Below are positions 39,549 to 49,930 of a stretch of DNA of 64,000 bases, piece after piece. The DNA comes from Alkalibacterium sp034520745 (GTDB lineage: Bacteria > Bacillota > Bacilli > Lactobacillales > Carnobacteriaceae_A). Where the stretch lies: assembly GCA_034520745.1 (NCBI GenBank), contig JAXHNF010000014.1, forward strand, positions 1 to 64,000, written 5' to 3'. The position numbers and the translations under genes were made by a program. Under the pieces are notes generated by a model. It saw only the letters and a program-made list of their open reading frames with translations. It was not told where the DNA came from and searched no databases. How positions within the stretch are numbered: the first letter of the stretch is position 1; each line of letters opens with the position of its first letter.

Positions 39549-41447
39549 ATGTCAAATAAGAAAAGATACAGCATGTTAGCAAGTACAGCTGCCGTTGCAT
39601 TTTTACTAGCAGCTTGTGGTAACGGGGATACAGAAGACACATCAGAAGAAAACGGTAATGGTACAGATACTTCTGAAGAAGTAGATGAAGATTCTGGTGA
39701 GGACGCATCAGGCGGGGAGCAAGACGGTCCTGCACCAATCGAATTTGATACGCGTGTGGAGAATGAAGGCGAAGCAATCGATGGCGGGACTTTAAGCATC
39801 GGTTATGTATCAGATTCACCATTTACAGGTATTTTCAGTACAGAACTTTATACGGGTAACCCCGATGCAATCGTCATGGGTTACATGATGGGTACTTTGA
39901 TCGGTTATGACGAAAACTATCAGTTTGATGATTCAGGCGCTGCTACTTTCGAAATGGACCAGGAAAATAATCTCGTAACGATCACATTGAAAGACAACGT
40001 TATGTGGCATGACGGAGAGCCTGTCACTGCAGGGGATATCGCTTTTGCTCATGAAATCATCGGACATCCTGACTACACAGGCGTACGTTACAGTGGTGAC
40101 GTAGCTAATATCGTCGGAATGGAAGCCTTTAAAGACGGTTCTGCCGACAGTATCGAAGGGCTGACTGTTGTTGATGATCAGACTCTTGAAATCCAGTACG
40201 AATCAGTCGGTGTTCAAATGCTTCAAGCCGGCGGTGGCGTTTGGGCTTATGCTGCACCTCGTCACTACCTGGAAGACATTCCGGTAGCTGAACTTGAATC
40301 TGCACCTGAAATCCGTGAAAATCCAATTGGTTTCGGACCGTTCAAGGTCGATAATATCGTTCCTGGTGAATCAGTATCTTATACAGCCTTTGAAGATTAC
40401 TACCGTGGAGCACCAAGACTTGACCGTATCGAACTTGAGACAGTTCCTACTTCAACGGCAGTAGCAGCGATGGAAAATGCTTCCTACGACTTGTTCGTCG
40501 GCATGCCTACAGACCAGTATGAAAACTTTGCAGACATCCCGGGCTACTCAGTCCTAGGTGTTGACGATACAGCTTACACTTATATCGGATTCAAATTGGG
40601 CGAATGGCAGGCTGCTGAAGAAGACGCAGACGGAAACATCGTTGAACCAGCTCAGAACGTACCAAACCCAGATGCAAAAATGGCAGACAAAAACTTGAGA
40701 CAGGCCATGGCTTATGCAATCGACAATGATGCTGTTGGTGCTCGATTCTATCAAGGTCTGCGTCGTCGTGCAAACTCACCGATCATCCCTAACTTCTCAG
40801 ATTACTATGCTGAAGATGTAGAAGGTTACCCATATGACCAGGAAATGGCTATCCAGATCCTGGATGACGCTGGGTATGAAGACGTTGATGGCGACGGTAT
40901 GCGTGAAACACCTGACGGCGAAGAGTTAGTGATCAACTTTGCTTCAATGTCCGGTGGAGAAGTCGCAGAACCTATCGTTGAATACTACATGCAGGCATGG
41001 GAACGTGTCGGTTTGGATGTTCAACTGCTTGAAGGCCGTCTGCATGAGTTCAACTCATTCTACGACCGTGTAGAAGCTGACGATCCTGAAATCGATATCT
41101 ATCAAGGTGCCTGGGGAACAGGGTTCGACCCAACTCCGGAAGGCTTGTATGGACGTTTTGCTCCATTCAACTATACTCGATGGGCTTCTGAAGAAAATGA
41201 CGAGTTTATGGATGCTATGACGAGTGACGAAGGTTTCGACATCGACTGGCGCGCAGAACAGTTCAGAGAATGGCAAGCATACTTTATGGAAGAACTGCCG
41301 GTCATTCCGACATTATTCCGTAAAGCTGTAACTCCAGTCAACAACCGTGTCGGTGCTTATGACATCACTGTCGGCGAAAATCCTGACACTGAAGGTGCTG
41401 GACTGCACACACTTTACCTGATCAGCGAAGACCGCGCAACTGAATAA
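39549..41447 (+). CDS. oppA: Oligopeptide-binding lipoprotein OppA
   Basis: Intact, 632 residues, ATG 39549 after AGAAGGGAG. Lipoprotein signal with lipobox LLAAC and lipid-carrying Cys23. Then a linker of about 45 residues, almost only Asp, Glu, Gly, Ser and Thr. The SBP-bac-5 domain follows from about residue 80 (GYVSDSPFTGIFS... ) with NVMWHDGEPVTAGDIAFAHE, the family signature. It captures peptides outside the membrane and hands them to OppBC. The whole mature protein is strongly acidic, which is common in salt- or alkali-adapted bacteria. Last gene of the operon, followed by a terminator. Confidence 0.95.
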   Translation: MSNKKRYSMLASTAAVAFLLAACGNGDTEDTSEENGNGTDTSEEVDEDSGEDASGGEQDGPAPIEFDTRVENEGEAIDGGTLSIGYVSDSPFTGIFSTELYTGNPDAIVMGYMMGTLIGYDENYQFDDSGAATFEMDQENNLVTITLKDNVMWHDGEPVTAGDIAFAHEIIGHPDYTGVRYSGDVANIVGMEAFKDGSADSIEGLTVVDDQTLEIQYESVGVQMLQAGGGVWAYAAPRHYLEDIPVAELESAPEIRENPIGFGPFKVDNIVPGESVSYTAFEDYYRGAPRLDRIELETVPTSTAVAAMENASYDLFVGMPTDQYENFADIPGYSVLGVDDTAYTYIGFKLGEWQAAEEDADGNIVEPAQNVPNPDAKMADKNLRQAMAYAIDNDAVGARFYQGLRRRANSPIIPNFSDYYAEDVEGYPYDQEMAIQILDDAGYEDVDGDGMRETPDGEELVINFASMSGGEVAEPIVEYYMQAWERVGLDVQLLEGRLHEFNSFYDRVEADDPEIDIYQGAWGTGFDPTPEGLYGRFAPFNYTRWASEENDEFMDAMTSDEGFDIDWRAEQFREWQAYFMEELPVIPTLFRKAVTPVNNRVGAYDITVGENPDTEGAGLHTLYLISEDRATE

Positions 41448-41483
41448 GACGAGTCACTAAATCTAAAGTGATGGTAATCAGAA

Positions 41484-41515
41484 AACACCCAGGGTTCATT
41501 TCCTGGGTGTTTTTG
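41484..41515 (+). terminator. Terminator of the opp operon
   Basis: AACACCCAGG and CCTGGGTGTT form a 10-bp stem with a short loop, followed by five T residues. Confidence 0.9.
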
Positions 41516-41526
41516 ATATTAAATAT

Positions 41527-41555
41527 TTGTAGTTATTTTTTCTATCGGGTATGAT
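41527..41555 (+). promoter_or_regulatory. Promoter of the HrtBA-like exporter
   Basis: TTGTAG (41527-41532) and TATGAT (41550-41555) with a 17-base spacer, about 70 bases before the permease gene. Confidence 0.5.
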
Positions 41556-41623
41556 GGATATTAGGTTCAACTGTTCTTTTATGAGAAACTACGAATTCAA
41601 ACTATTGAAAATGAGGGTTACAT

Positions 41624-42712
41624 ATGTTTTTAGCCTGGCGAGAAATAAAATATTCCAAGACACGTTTTGCATTGATCATCGGCGTTGTGATTCTGATCGC
41701 TTACCTTGTTTTCTTTCTGACTGGACTGGCTTACGGTCTGGCGCAGGAAAACCGAATGAGCATCGATAAATGGGAAGCGGACGGTATTGTTTTGGCTGAT
41801 GAGTCCAATTTGAATATAAACATGTCCATGTTCACGAAAGATCAAATGGAGGATATCGAAGCCGCTGAGAAAGCATCCCTGGGTGTCGCACCAAGTGTGG
41901 TTCAGCCGGTAGGAAAAGACGATGAAGAAAGTAAAATCAATGTGACGTTTTTCGGTATTGATAAAGAGGAATTTATTTTTCCGGAAGTTGTTGAAGGTGA
42001 AGCCTTTGATGCCGAAGAGGAAGTTATTGCTGATCTGAGCCTCAAGGAAGAAGAAGGAATCGAAATCGGTGACGAGCTGTCGCTGGCGGGGATGAATCTG
42101 TCAGTGGAAATCGTCGGCTTCACTGAAAATGCCAAATTCAGTGTCGGCCCGGTTTTATATGCAAACCATGCGACGTATCAGCAAATCAGAGCCAGCGGTT
42201 TCGGAGAAAGAGAAGAGGAAATCATAAGTGCCGTTGTCGTTCGCGGAGACAATGATCTGTCTGGTGTCGAAGTGAGCAACGAAGATCTGAATTTATATTC
42301 GATAAGTGAATTCATCTCCAACCTGCCCGGCTATACAGCCCAGGTGTTGACATTCGGACTGATGATCGGCTTTTTAGTCATTATCGCGGCCATGATCATC
42401 GGTATTTTCATCTATGTTCTGACCCTACAAAAATCATCGATGCTTGGTGTAATGAAGGCGCAGGGTATTTCTTCGAGGTACATTGCCAAATCGGTGGTGG
42501 GTCAGACTTTTCTGCTTTCATTTATTGGTGTGTTTACAGGTCTGATCTTGACGTTACTGACCGGGATCTTTCTCCCGTCCGCCGTTCCCTATCAGAATAA
42601 TCTGCTCTTTCTAACAAGCATTACAGTGCTTTTAATTATAGTGGCTGTAGCAGGCGCTTTTTTCTCTGTAAGGACGGTCGTCAATATCGATCCGTTAGAA
42701 GCTATAGACTAG
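41624..42712 (+). CDS. MacB/FtsX-type ABC transporter permease, HrtB-like
   Basis: Intact, 362 residues, ATG 41624 (MFLAWREIKYSKTRFALIIG). One membrane helix near residues 15-37, a large extracellular domain (about 40-240, very acidic), then three helices (about 242-266, 295-320, 328-350): the FtsX/MacB topology. The opening (xLAWREIKYxKxRF... GLAxGLAxEN) and overall length resemble HrtB, which with HrtA extrudes heme in staphylococci and lactococci. The substrate here is not proven: other exporters of lipids or antibiotics share this fold. No HrtR-type regulator is adjacent. Confidence 0.8.
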   Translation: MFLAWREIKYSKTRFALIIGVVILIAYLVFFLTGLAYGLAQENRMSIDKWEADGIVLADESNLNINMSMFTKDQMEDIEAAEKASLGVAPSVVQPVGKDDEESKINVTFFGIDKEEFIFPEVVEGEAFDAEEEVIADLSLKEEEGIEIGDELSLAGMNLSVEIVGFTENAKFSVGPVLYANHATYQQIRASGFGEREEEIISAVVVRGDNDLSGVEVSNEDLNLYSISEFISNLPGYTAQVLTFGLMIGFLVIIAAMIIGIFIYVLTLQKSSMLGVMKAQGISSRYIAKSVVGQTFLLSFIGVFTGLILTLLTGIFLPSAVPYQNNLLFLTSITVLLIIVAVAGAFFSVRTVVNIDPLEAID

Positions 42713-42721
42713 GAGACCAGC

Positions 42722-43390
42722 ATGAAATTAATCGAATTAAAGAACGTAAAGAAAACATTTGAAGATGGCCGGAAAACGATTGAAGCATTGAAACCTACTG
42801 ACTTTTCAGTGGAAGAAGGCGAATTTGTCGCTGTCATTGGACCGAGCGGATCCGGCAAGAGTACTTTTCTGACCATTATCGGTGGACTTCAGACGCCTAC
42901 TGAAGGGAAAGTTTTTATCAGAGAGGATAAATTCAGCGAGCTGAGTGAAAAGGAGCGGGCTAAAAAGCGATTCAGTGAAATCGGATTTATTCTTCAGGCG
43001 TCCAATCTGATCCCCTTTCTTACAGTGAAGGATCAGTTGAGACTGGTAAATAAAATCGAGAAAACTGAACTCGACGCAGAAAAAGTACAGAATCTGCTGT
43101 CGGAACTGGGCATCGATCATCTAATGGATAAGTACCCAAGTGAACTGTCCGGTGGTGAAAAACAACGTGCAGCCATTGCTCGAGCGATGTACCATGATCC
43201 GGCTGTTATACTTGCAGATGAACCCACGGCTAGTCTGGATACGGACAGGGCTTTTGAAGTCGTAGAGATCCTTGCACGGGAGACGAAAAAAGAAAAGAAA
43301 GCGACGATCATGGTGACTCACGATGAGCGACTGACGGATTATTGTGATTCTGTCTATATGATGCAAGATGGCGTTTTAACAAAAAAATAA
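42722..43390 (+). CDS. ABC transporter ATP-binding protein, HrtA/LolD-like
   Basis: Intact, 222 residues, ATG 42722 nine bases after the permease stop. Walker A GPSGSGKST, Q-loop FILQASNLIPFLT, signature LSGGEKQRAAIARAMY, Walker B VILADEPTASLDTD, and switch His in VTHDERLTDY. Single-domain ATPase typical of MacB/LolD/HrtA systems; partner of the preceding permease. The FLTVKDQLRLV segment fits the MacB-class coupling region. Confidence 0.88.
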   Translation: MKLIELKNVKKTFEDGRKTIEALKPTDFSVEEGEFVAVIGPSGSGKSTFLTIIGGLQTPTEGKVFIREDKFSELSEKERAKKRFSEIGFILQASNLIPFLTVKDQLRLVNKIEKTELDAEKVQNLLSELGIDHLMDKYPSELSGGEKQRAAIARAMYHDPAVILADEPTASLDTDRAFEVVEILARETKKEKKATIMVTHDERLTDYCDSVYMMQDGVLTKK

Positions 43391-43409
43391 AGCAAAGTAG
43401 GCGATAAAA

Positions 43410-44901
43410 ATGGGAAAAACTGTAAGTGTCATAGGAGCAGGGGTGGCTGGACTGGCCAGCGCCATCCGTCTGCAGAACGCCGGTTACGAAGTGACTTTAT
43501 TCGAAAAAGAAGCGTTGCCGGGCGGGAAGATGAATCAGATCAAAAAAGACGGGTTTACCTTTGATGCAGGTCCGAGCATCGTCATGATGCCCGAACTCTA
43601 CAATGAAGTGTTTGAAATAGCCGGACGTGACCCGAAAGACTATATACCGATGCAGCGTCTGGACCCGATGTACTCTGCTTTCTTTGAAGATGAACGGATC
43701 GACATCTCATCTGATCTGGTCAAGACGATCGAACATCTTGAGGGGATCAGTGATGAAGATGCCGCTGGGTTTCTGGCATACCTGAAGGATATCTATGAAC
43801 GCTTTATCGTTGCAAAAAAATATTTTATTCAGCGGCCTTTTAGAAAAGCCAGTGATTTTTACACCCCATTTATGTTGAGACAGGCCATGAAACTCAAGAC
43901 GTTCGACAGTGCCAATCATTCGATCGGTAAATTTGTCAAAGATAAACGCCTGCAGCAGATTCTGAGCTTTCAGACGCTTTATATCGGTATTTCTCCAACG
44001 AACGGACCTTCTTTGTACACGATCATTCCCATGATCGAGTACCTCTATGGCATCTGGTTTATAAAAGGCGGCATGCATACGATGGCCAGCTCGATGGAGC
44101 GTTTGTTCAAAGAGCTGGGCGGGACTGTTCACTACAATACTCTGGTTGATGAAATAGTGATCGAAGATAAAAAAGCGACAGGCATAAAGGTCAAGGGAGA
44201 AAAAATCCTTTCTGACTATGTCATGTGCAATGCAGCATTTTCCTTATGCGATGAAAAATCTGGTAAAAGATAAAAAAGCCAGAGGGAAGTATACGGACAA
44301 AAAAATAGATGAGATGAAGTATTCCTGTTCGTGTTTTGTGATGTATTTTGGAATGAACAAAAAATACGATACTGTGGAAAACGTCCATAATTTTGTATTT
44401 TCAAAGGATTTAGACCAGAACCTGGAAGAAATATTTGAAGGTGAATTACTGGAACAGGCCTCCTTTTATGTCTATATCGCTTCTAAAATGGACGAGGATC
44501 TGGCGCCGGAAGGTAAAGACGGGCTTTACGTTTTACTGCCTGTATCCGATCTCTCCACAGCGCAATATGAATGGACGGAAGAAACAATCAGGTACTACCG
44601 GAATCAGGTGTTGTCCAAATTGAAGACGATCGAAGGGTTTGAAACAGTCGAAGAGGACATTATTTCTGAAAGCTATAAGACCCCTGTCGACTGGGAGCAG
44701 GACTATAATGCTTATAACGGTGCGACGTTCGGTCTAAGGCCGACATTGACTCAGAGCAATCACTTCAGACCACAGGCAAAGGCAAAACATACTGAGAACC
44801 TGTACTTTACCGGAAGCAGCACTCATCCGGGAGCGGGAGTGCCGATCGTATTGACTTCCGCCAAGATCGCGACAGCAGAACTGATTAAAGACGATAAGTA
44901 A
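43410..44901 (+). CDS. Phytoene/dehydrosqualene desaturase family protein, one frameshift
   Basis: FAD-dependent oxidoreductase of the CrtI/CrtN/CrtP type, which introduces double bases or oxidises C30/C40 carotenoid precursors. ATG 43410, 19 bases after the ABC ATPase gene. The dinucleotide fold is at the start (VIGAGVAGLASAIRLQNAGY), followed by EKEALPGGKMN and FTFDAGPSIVMMP. A break near 44268 separates the C-terminal part, which ends with the CrtI-family motif TGSSTHPGAGVPIV. Restored length about 497 residues, normal. No squalene/phytoene synthase (crtM/crtB) gene is adjacent, so substrate (C30 versus C40 desaturase, or CrtP-like oxidase) stays open. Probably co-transcribed with the ABC pair. 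Confidence 0.88.
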
Positions 44902-44906
44902 GGACA

Positions 44907-44956
44907 AAAAGAGCAGCAGACTGGCGATTTTAAGCCAGTCTGCTGCTTCTTTTTTT
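44907..44956. terminator. Bidirectional terminator between the desaturase and HAD genes
   Basis: AGCAGCAGACTGGC and GCCAGTCTGCTGCT pair over 14 bp with an eight-base loop; a T run follows on the plus strand and an A-rich side serves the minus strand. Confidence 0.9.
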
Positions 44957-45767
44957 ACAGTTTGAAATATCGTTCTAGATAGTCTGATAATCCATCTTCG
45001 TGATTATTTTTATAAGTTATATCGTTACTGATTTTCTTCAGTCGGTCAGAACCATTGGACATGACAACACCGTGTCCGGCATACTGGATCATCTCAAAAT
45101 CATTCTCCTGATCACCGAATGCAATGATATCACTGCGGTTCAGGTTATAAGACCTGGCGATGCGTTCAAGTCCCATAGCTTTCTGCACCCCGGCGGCAAC
45201 GACTTCAAGACATGGTGTATCTCCGCCCCACATGCGGACCTCAACGGAATTTTTATAGGTATCGATGATCTTCTGCTCTATTTCCGGCTGGTACTGTCTC
45301 GTCACAGTGAATACTCCGACAGAAGTCGGATCTTCAAGTAATATTTCAGGTCTCAGCTGCTTGCTCATGTGGATGCCTTCTGGAAAGAAATCCGGATAAG
45401 GCTCATATTCACCTTCGATGTAGATATCTGACCGGGATTCTGCGGCAATGAGCTGAACTTCCGGGTTGGTTTTCAGAGAAAGCATAGACAAGGCAAGATC
45501 CTTGCTCAGAGTCTTATGATAGCCGTATCTCCATGATAGATCAGCCGGATTATGAAGCCAGGCGCCGTTGAAGTTGACGATCGGTGTATCGAGTTCCAGC
45601 TGCTTGTAGTAATAATAGCTGTTTCTATAGGGACGTCCCGTGACGATGGATACAATATGTCCGTCATTTCGCAGGCGTGTCAGCGTTTTTTTCGTTCTTT
45701 GAGAGATTTCGGAATGGTCATTCAAAGTCGTACCATCCAGATCGAGTGCGATAAGTTTTCTTTTCAT
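44955..45767 (-). CDS. Cof-type HAD-IIB family phosphatase
   Basis: Intact, 270 residues, minus strand from ATG 45767 after AAAGGATG. HAD motif I is ALDLDGTTLND (Asp9 nucleophile, Asp11), motif II VTGRPY with the Thr, motif III Lys in the GVQKAMGLE region, and motif IV FGDQENDFEMI. The type IIB cap lies between about 80 and 195. These enzymes dephosphorylate sugar phosphates, flavin precursors or similar small molecules; the substrate cannot be read from sequence. Confidence 0.92.
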   Translation of the reverse strand: MKRKLIALDLDGTTLNDHSEISQRTKKTLTRLRNDGHIVSIVTGRPYRNSYYYYKQLELDTPIVNFNGAWLHNPADLSWRYGYHKTLSKDLALSMLSLKTNPEVQLIAAESRSDIYIEGEYEPYPDFFPEGIHMSKQLRPEILLEDPTSVGVFTVTRQYQPEIEQKIIDTYKNSVEVRMWGGDTPCLEVVAAGVQKAMGLERIARSYNLNRSDIIAFGDQENDFEMIQYAGHGVVMSNGSDRLKKISNDITYKNNHEDGLSDYLERYFKL

Positions 45768-45946
45768 AAAATCATCCTTTAGCTGTCATCAGTCATTTGT
45801 CTTTTCCAGTATAGCAAAGCTGTTGAGAAATGTATAATTATAATTTCAGAGTGCAAACTGTCACGATTTGTTCATCTTAATTATTGATTTTTCTGAAAAA
45901 ACATCTGCTAATGTGGTAAAATGAACGAGAATGAGGAGGGGAATCA

Positions 45947-46288
45947 ATGACTGAGAAGAAAACAGTCTGGTCTGAAGAAGAACTTGAAGATATTAAAAAA
46001 CGTATCATGGAAGCAATGGAGCAGGTGATCGACCCGGAATTAGGTATCGATATCGTGAATTTAGGTTTGGTATATGAGGTGAATGTGTTTAACGGCGGTT
46101 ACTGTGAGATGAAAATCACTTTGACGACGATGGGGTGTCCGCTGGCGGATGTCATCACTGAAGATATTCTCAACGCTATGAAAACGATCCCTGAAATAAC
46201 CGAAACTGATGTGAAGCTAGTCTGGTACCCGGCCTGGGATACCTCACGAATGAGCAGATATGCCCGAATCGCACTTGGCATAAGATGA
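45947..46288 (+). CDS. MIP18/SufT family (DUF59) metal-sulfur cluster assembly protein
   Basis: Intact, 113 residues, ATG 45947 after GAGGAGGGG. Single DUF59 domain: QVIDPELGIDIVNLGLVYEV at residues 27-46 and TLTTMGCPLADVI with Cys64 are the signature. Family members (SufT, PaaD, YitW) help iron-sulfur cluster assembly or delivery. Stand-alone gene between the HAD gene and dnaE; not near a suf operon here. The 179-base gap before it has no clear promoter besides AT-rich stretches. Confidence 0.88.
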   Translation: MTEKKTVWSEEELEDIKKRIMEAMEQVIDPELGIDIVNLGLVYEVNVFNGGYCEMKITLTTMGCPLADVITEDILNAMKTIPEITETDVKLVWYPAWDTSRMSRYARIALGIR

Positions 46289-46295
46289 TCGATCG

Positions 46296-46357
46296 AACTC
46301 TCAAGAAAGTATAAGGAATAACTTTTTATTCCTCATGCTTATCTGAGAGTTTTTTTG
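46296..46357 (+). terminator. Terminator after the SufT-like gene
   Basis: AACTCTCA (46296-46303) pairs with TGAGAGTT (about 46344-46351), enclosing a second stem AAGGAATAA/TTATTCCT; a run of T residues follows. Confidence 0.8.
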
Positions 46358-46419
46358 TTATAATTATTAAAGACCAGGGTCGAAAATTAAACTGTAAAGA
46401 TATAGAGGTGAGCGAATCG

Positions 46420-49400
46420 ATGAATTACATACCTTTAAACGTTATAAGTGCTTATTCATTACTGGAAAGTACCATTACCATCCCCAAACTCCTTAAACAG
46501 GCTGAAAATATGGGATACCAGAGCATAGCACTTACTGATAAGGAAGTCATGTACGGGTCTGTTGAATTTTACCTGAAAGCCAAAGAACTGGGGATCAAGC
46601 CCATTTTAGGTATCACGATAGATATATTTCAGGACAAAGATTCTGACAGAGGATTATCCGTGGTCTTACTGGCTAAAAATGCCAGAGGATATCAGGATCT
46701 GCTGGCTTTGTCGACGCTGATAAAATATGAACAGGAGTCAGTGACGTTCAGCAGGCTCAAAACATATGCTGATCATCTAATCGCCATTGTGAATCAGGAC
46801 AGTATCAAAAAGTGGCTTGAAACAGAAGATTCCGTTATCAAGTCGGTGTTGGAAAATCTGAAGAGGACCTGCAGTGACACTTACGTCGGTTTAGCATTCA
46901 ATGGAGACAATCAGGAAGTGGTGAAAAAAGTATCTCAGATCGCCAGTGACGTGTCTTTACCGAAAGTGGTAAGTGAACCGGTAAAATCTCTGGACGAAAA
47001 AGATGCGCTTTCTTTAAACGTTCTAAAGGCAATCAAAGATCAGACCACCCTTGAAATGGAAGAAGAGCCAGCCGGTCAGTCGTTTTATTCACTACAGGAT
47101 AAATCAGCAAAGATCGAGTGGTATAAAACACATGGTTTGAGTGATGCTTTAGAGAATTCAGTACGCATCGCAGACTCGATCGATCTGCAGTTGAGCTGGG
47201 AAAGCGTGCTGCCACAGTTCGCCACACCTGAAGGGATGAAGTCTGAAGACTACCTGACAAAGATCGTTCGTTCACAGCTGCAAAGCAAGCTGCCCGATCA
47301 CACTGAAGAGTATGAACAGAGGATCGAGAAAGAGCTGAGTGTCATCATAAAAATGGGTTTTGCAGATTATTTTCTTATTGTCTGGGACCTGATGAAATAT
47401 GCGCATAAGAAAGAAATCGTTACAGGAGCCGGTAGAGGGTCGGCGGCCGGTTCTCTCGTGTCCTTCCTTCTGAATATTACCGATGTCGATCCAGTGGCCT
47501 ATGATCTTCTGTTTGACCGGTTCCTGAACGAAGCACGGTTTACGCTTCCGGATATCGACCTGGATTTTCCTGATGACAAGCGGGACAGCATATTGCAGTA
47601 TGTTCTGCACAAATATGGAAAAGAACATGTTGCTCAAATCGCCACCTTCGGCACCTTCGCCGCTAAAATGGCAGTCCGCGACACTGGGAGGGTATTCGGC
47701 CTGACATCGGCAGAGCTGAAAAGTTGGTCTGACGCTATCCCAAGCGCACTGGGGATGACGTTAAAGCAAGCCTATAAAGAATCGGAAGCATTCAGAACAC
47801 TCGTAAACGAGAGCGAAACCAGCAAGAGCCTGTTCAAGACGGCGTTGAATCTGGAAGGACTGCCGCGGCATGTCTCGACACACGCAGCCGGCGTCGTCAT
47901 TTCAAGAGATCCGCTCGTTCATACTGCTCCCCTTCAAGAGGGGAACGGTTCGATGCCTCTGACTCAATTTACGATGAATGATGTAGAGACAGTCGGACTG
48001 CTGAAAATGGACTTTCTTGGCCTGAAAAATTTATCGATCCTGGCAGACTGCCTGAAAAATGTGCCTGAACTGAAAGGCTCAGTGAAAGAAAAACTTGATG
48101 CCATCTCTCTTGATGATCCGCAGACACTCGAGTTGTTCAGGCGGGGAGATACCAGCGGGATCTTTCAGTTTGAGTCCAGAGGAATACGAAACGTCTTAAG
48201 AAAACTTCAGCCGTCCAGTTTTGAAGATATCGTTGCCGTCAATGCACTTTACAGACCAGGTCCAATGGAACAGATTGATGTTTATATAGAACGCAAAAAA
48301 AGCGACTAAGCCTGTTGATTACGTTCACGAAGATTTAAAAGAAATACTTGAAGTGACCAATGGTGTAATGGTGTATCAGGAACAGGTCATGAAGGTCGCC
48401 TCGAAAATAGCCGGATACAGCCTGGCAGAGGCGGATATACTAAGACGGGCGATATCCAAAAAAATAAAAAGCGAAATAGATGCAGGCCGCAACCAATTCG
48501 TTGCAGGAGCCAAGGAAAGAGGATACAGTGAAAATGTTTCTGCTCAGATCTATTCACAGATCGAACGCTTTGCAGATTATGGTTTCAACCGTTCTCACGC
48601 TGTGTCGTATTCGAAGCTGGCATTTCAGCTAGCATATTTCAAAGCACACTTTCCCGCTGCTTTCTTTGTATCCCTGATGCGCGCGTCGGCCAACAATAAG
48701 GATAAACTGAACAACTATTTACTGGAAGCCAAACAGAGACGTATCGAACTCGTTCATCCCGATATCAATCAGAGCGATGAGAACTTCAAAGTCAGCAATA
48801 AGCGAATATGCTTTCGGATTCAACGCAATTAGAGGGCTTCGGAAAGATTTCATCCAGCATGTTTTATATAAAAGAAAAACCGAAGGAAATTTCAAAGATT
48901 TGCTTTCTTTTGTGGACCGTATCGATGAAAGATGGAGAAAAGAGCAGTATTTACTTCCGCTGATCTATGCGGGAAGTTTCGATCAGCTGGGGCATAACCG
49001 CCATTCGCTCGTTGATGCCTTGCCGTCGATGCTTGATAGTGTAAAAATGAGCAGCGGTAACATGGAATTGTTCGAATCGCTCGCGCCCCGCATTCATCGA
49101 AAAGAGGAATACAGTCTCGAAGAACGGCTTGAGCAGGAGTTTGAAACGACCGGCTTTTATCTGTCGGGGCATCCCACGGACAAGTTCATGGACATTAGAA
49201 AAGATGTTCAGGCAACGTATCTTACTGAGTCTACTGTCAATAAAACGGAAATCTACATTGTATCCATTCGGGATATAAAGAAAATCCAGACAAAGCGGGG
49301 AGAACCGATGGCCTTTTTAGAGGTGACAGATGCTTCAGGTGAAGCCACGTGTGTCCTGTTCCCTGATGTCTACCGGAGATATTCCAGAATACTGGAAAAA

Positions 49401-49730
49401 AACAGAGTTTTCATTGTCAAAGGTAAAGCTGAATTCAAAAAAAACAAATGGAATATCCTCGTTTCTACTATGCAGGATCCGGAAACAGTCAGCGTGTCAA
49501 AAAAGAGTCACCTGTATCTGAGATTCCAGGACTTGAAGGGACAGCGAGATTTATTTAATGAAATCCTTAAAATCCTCGAACAGGATAAAGGTGAGATTGA
49601 AGTCATCGTTTATGATCAGGTGAACGACAGAAAAGAGAAACTTAAGCCTAAATACAGCCTGAACAGGGAAACTTCAAGTATTGCATCTATCAAGGATATA
49701 TTAGGAGAAAACAATGTGATTTTAAAATAA
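46420..49730 (+). CDS. dnaE: DNA polymerase III alpha subunit DnaE, two frameshifts
   Basis: Lagging-strand or initiation replicative polymerase (the second C-family enzyme of Firmicutes beside PolC). I choose ATG 46420, after AGAGGTGAG, giving MNYIPLNVISAYSLLES; a GTG at 46408 is possible. PHP domain first (aa 1-210), then palm with VTGAGRGSAAGSLVSF and catalytic PDIDLDFPDDKRD. Breaks occur near 48300, where an A7 run (expected six) interrupts before the TKPVDYVHEDLKEI block, and near 48803 before EYAFGFNAIRGLRK. The HhH and OB domains follow; ends at 49730. Restored length about 1103 residues, normal. Confidence 0.95.
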
Positions 49731-49829
49731 ATTTAAAAATTTGCCTATATATCCGTATTTTATAAGACAATTCAATGAAAAAGTGATAAGATAATAGATG
49801 GATGTTATTAAATGATGATTTATAAGTTA

Positions 49830-49886
49830 CTTGAGTAAGGAAGATCTTCTTTGCTCAAGGTGTCATACATATCTTTGCCGGCAAAG
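49830..49886 (+). promoter_or_regulatory. pfkA leader with a long hairpin and a perfect palindrome
   Basis: CTTGAGTAAGGAAGA (49830-49844) and TCTTCTTTGCTCAAG (49845-49859) pair over 15 positions with two G-U pairs and no loop bases; 13 bases later CTTTGCCGGCAAAG (49873-49886) is a perfect 14-bp palindrome. Both sit in the 200-base gap just before pfkA. Probably RNA or DNA regulatory elements; a dnaE terminator role is less likely as no T run follows. Confidence 0.55.
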
Positions 49887-49930
49887 CCGTCAGAGGTGGA
49901 AAGAAAAATTGCATTGAAGGTGGATTTTAG

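Noticed and set aside
48288..48310. A7 run in dnaE considered as a programmed frameshift site
   Set aside because: Over sixty other genes or positions have similar one-base errors without slippery sites, and a truncated DnaE would lack essential domains, so an ordinary indel is more likely.
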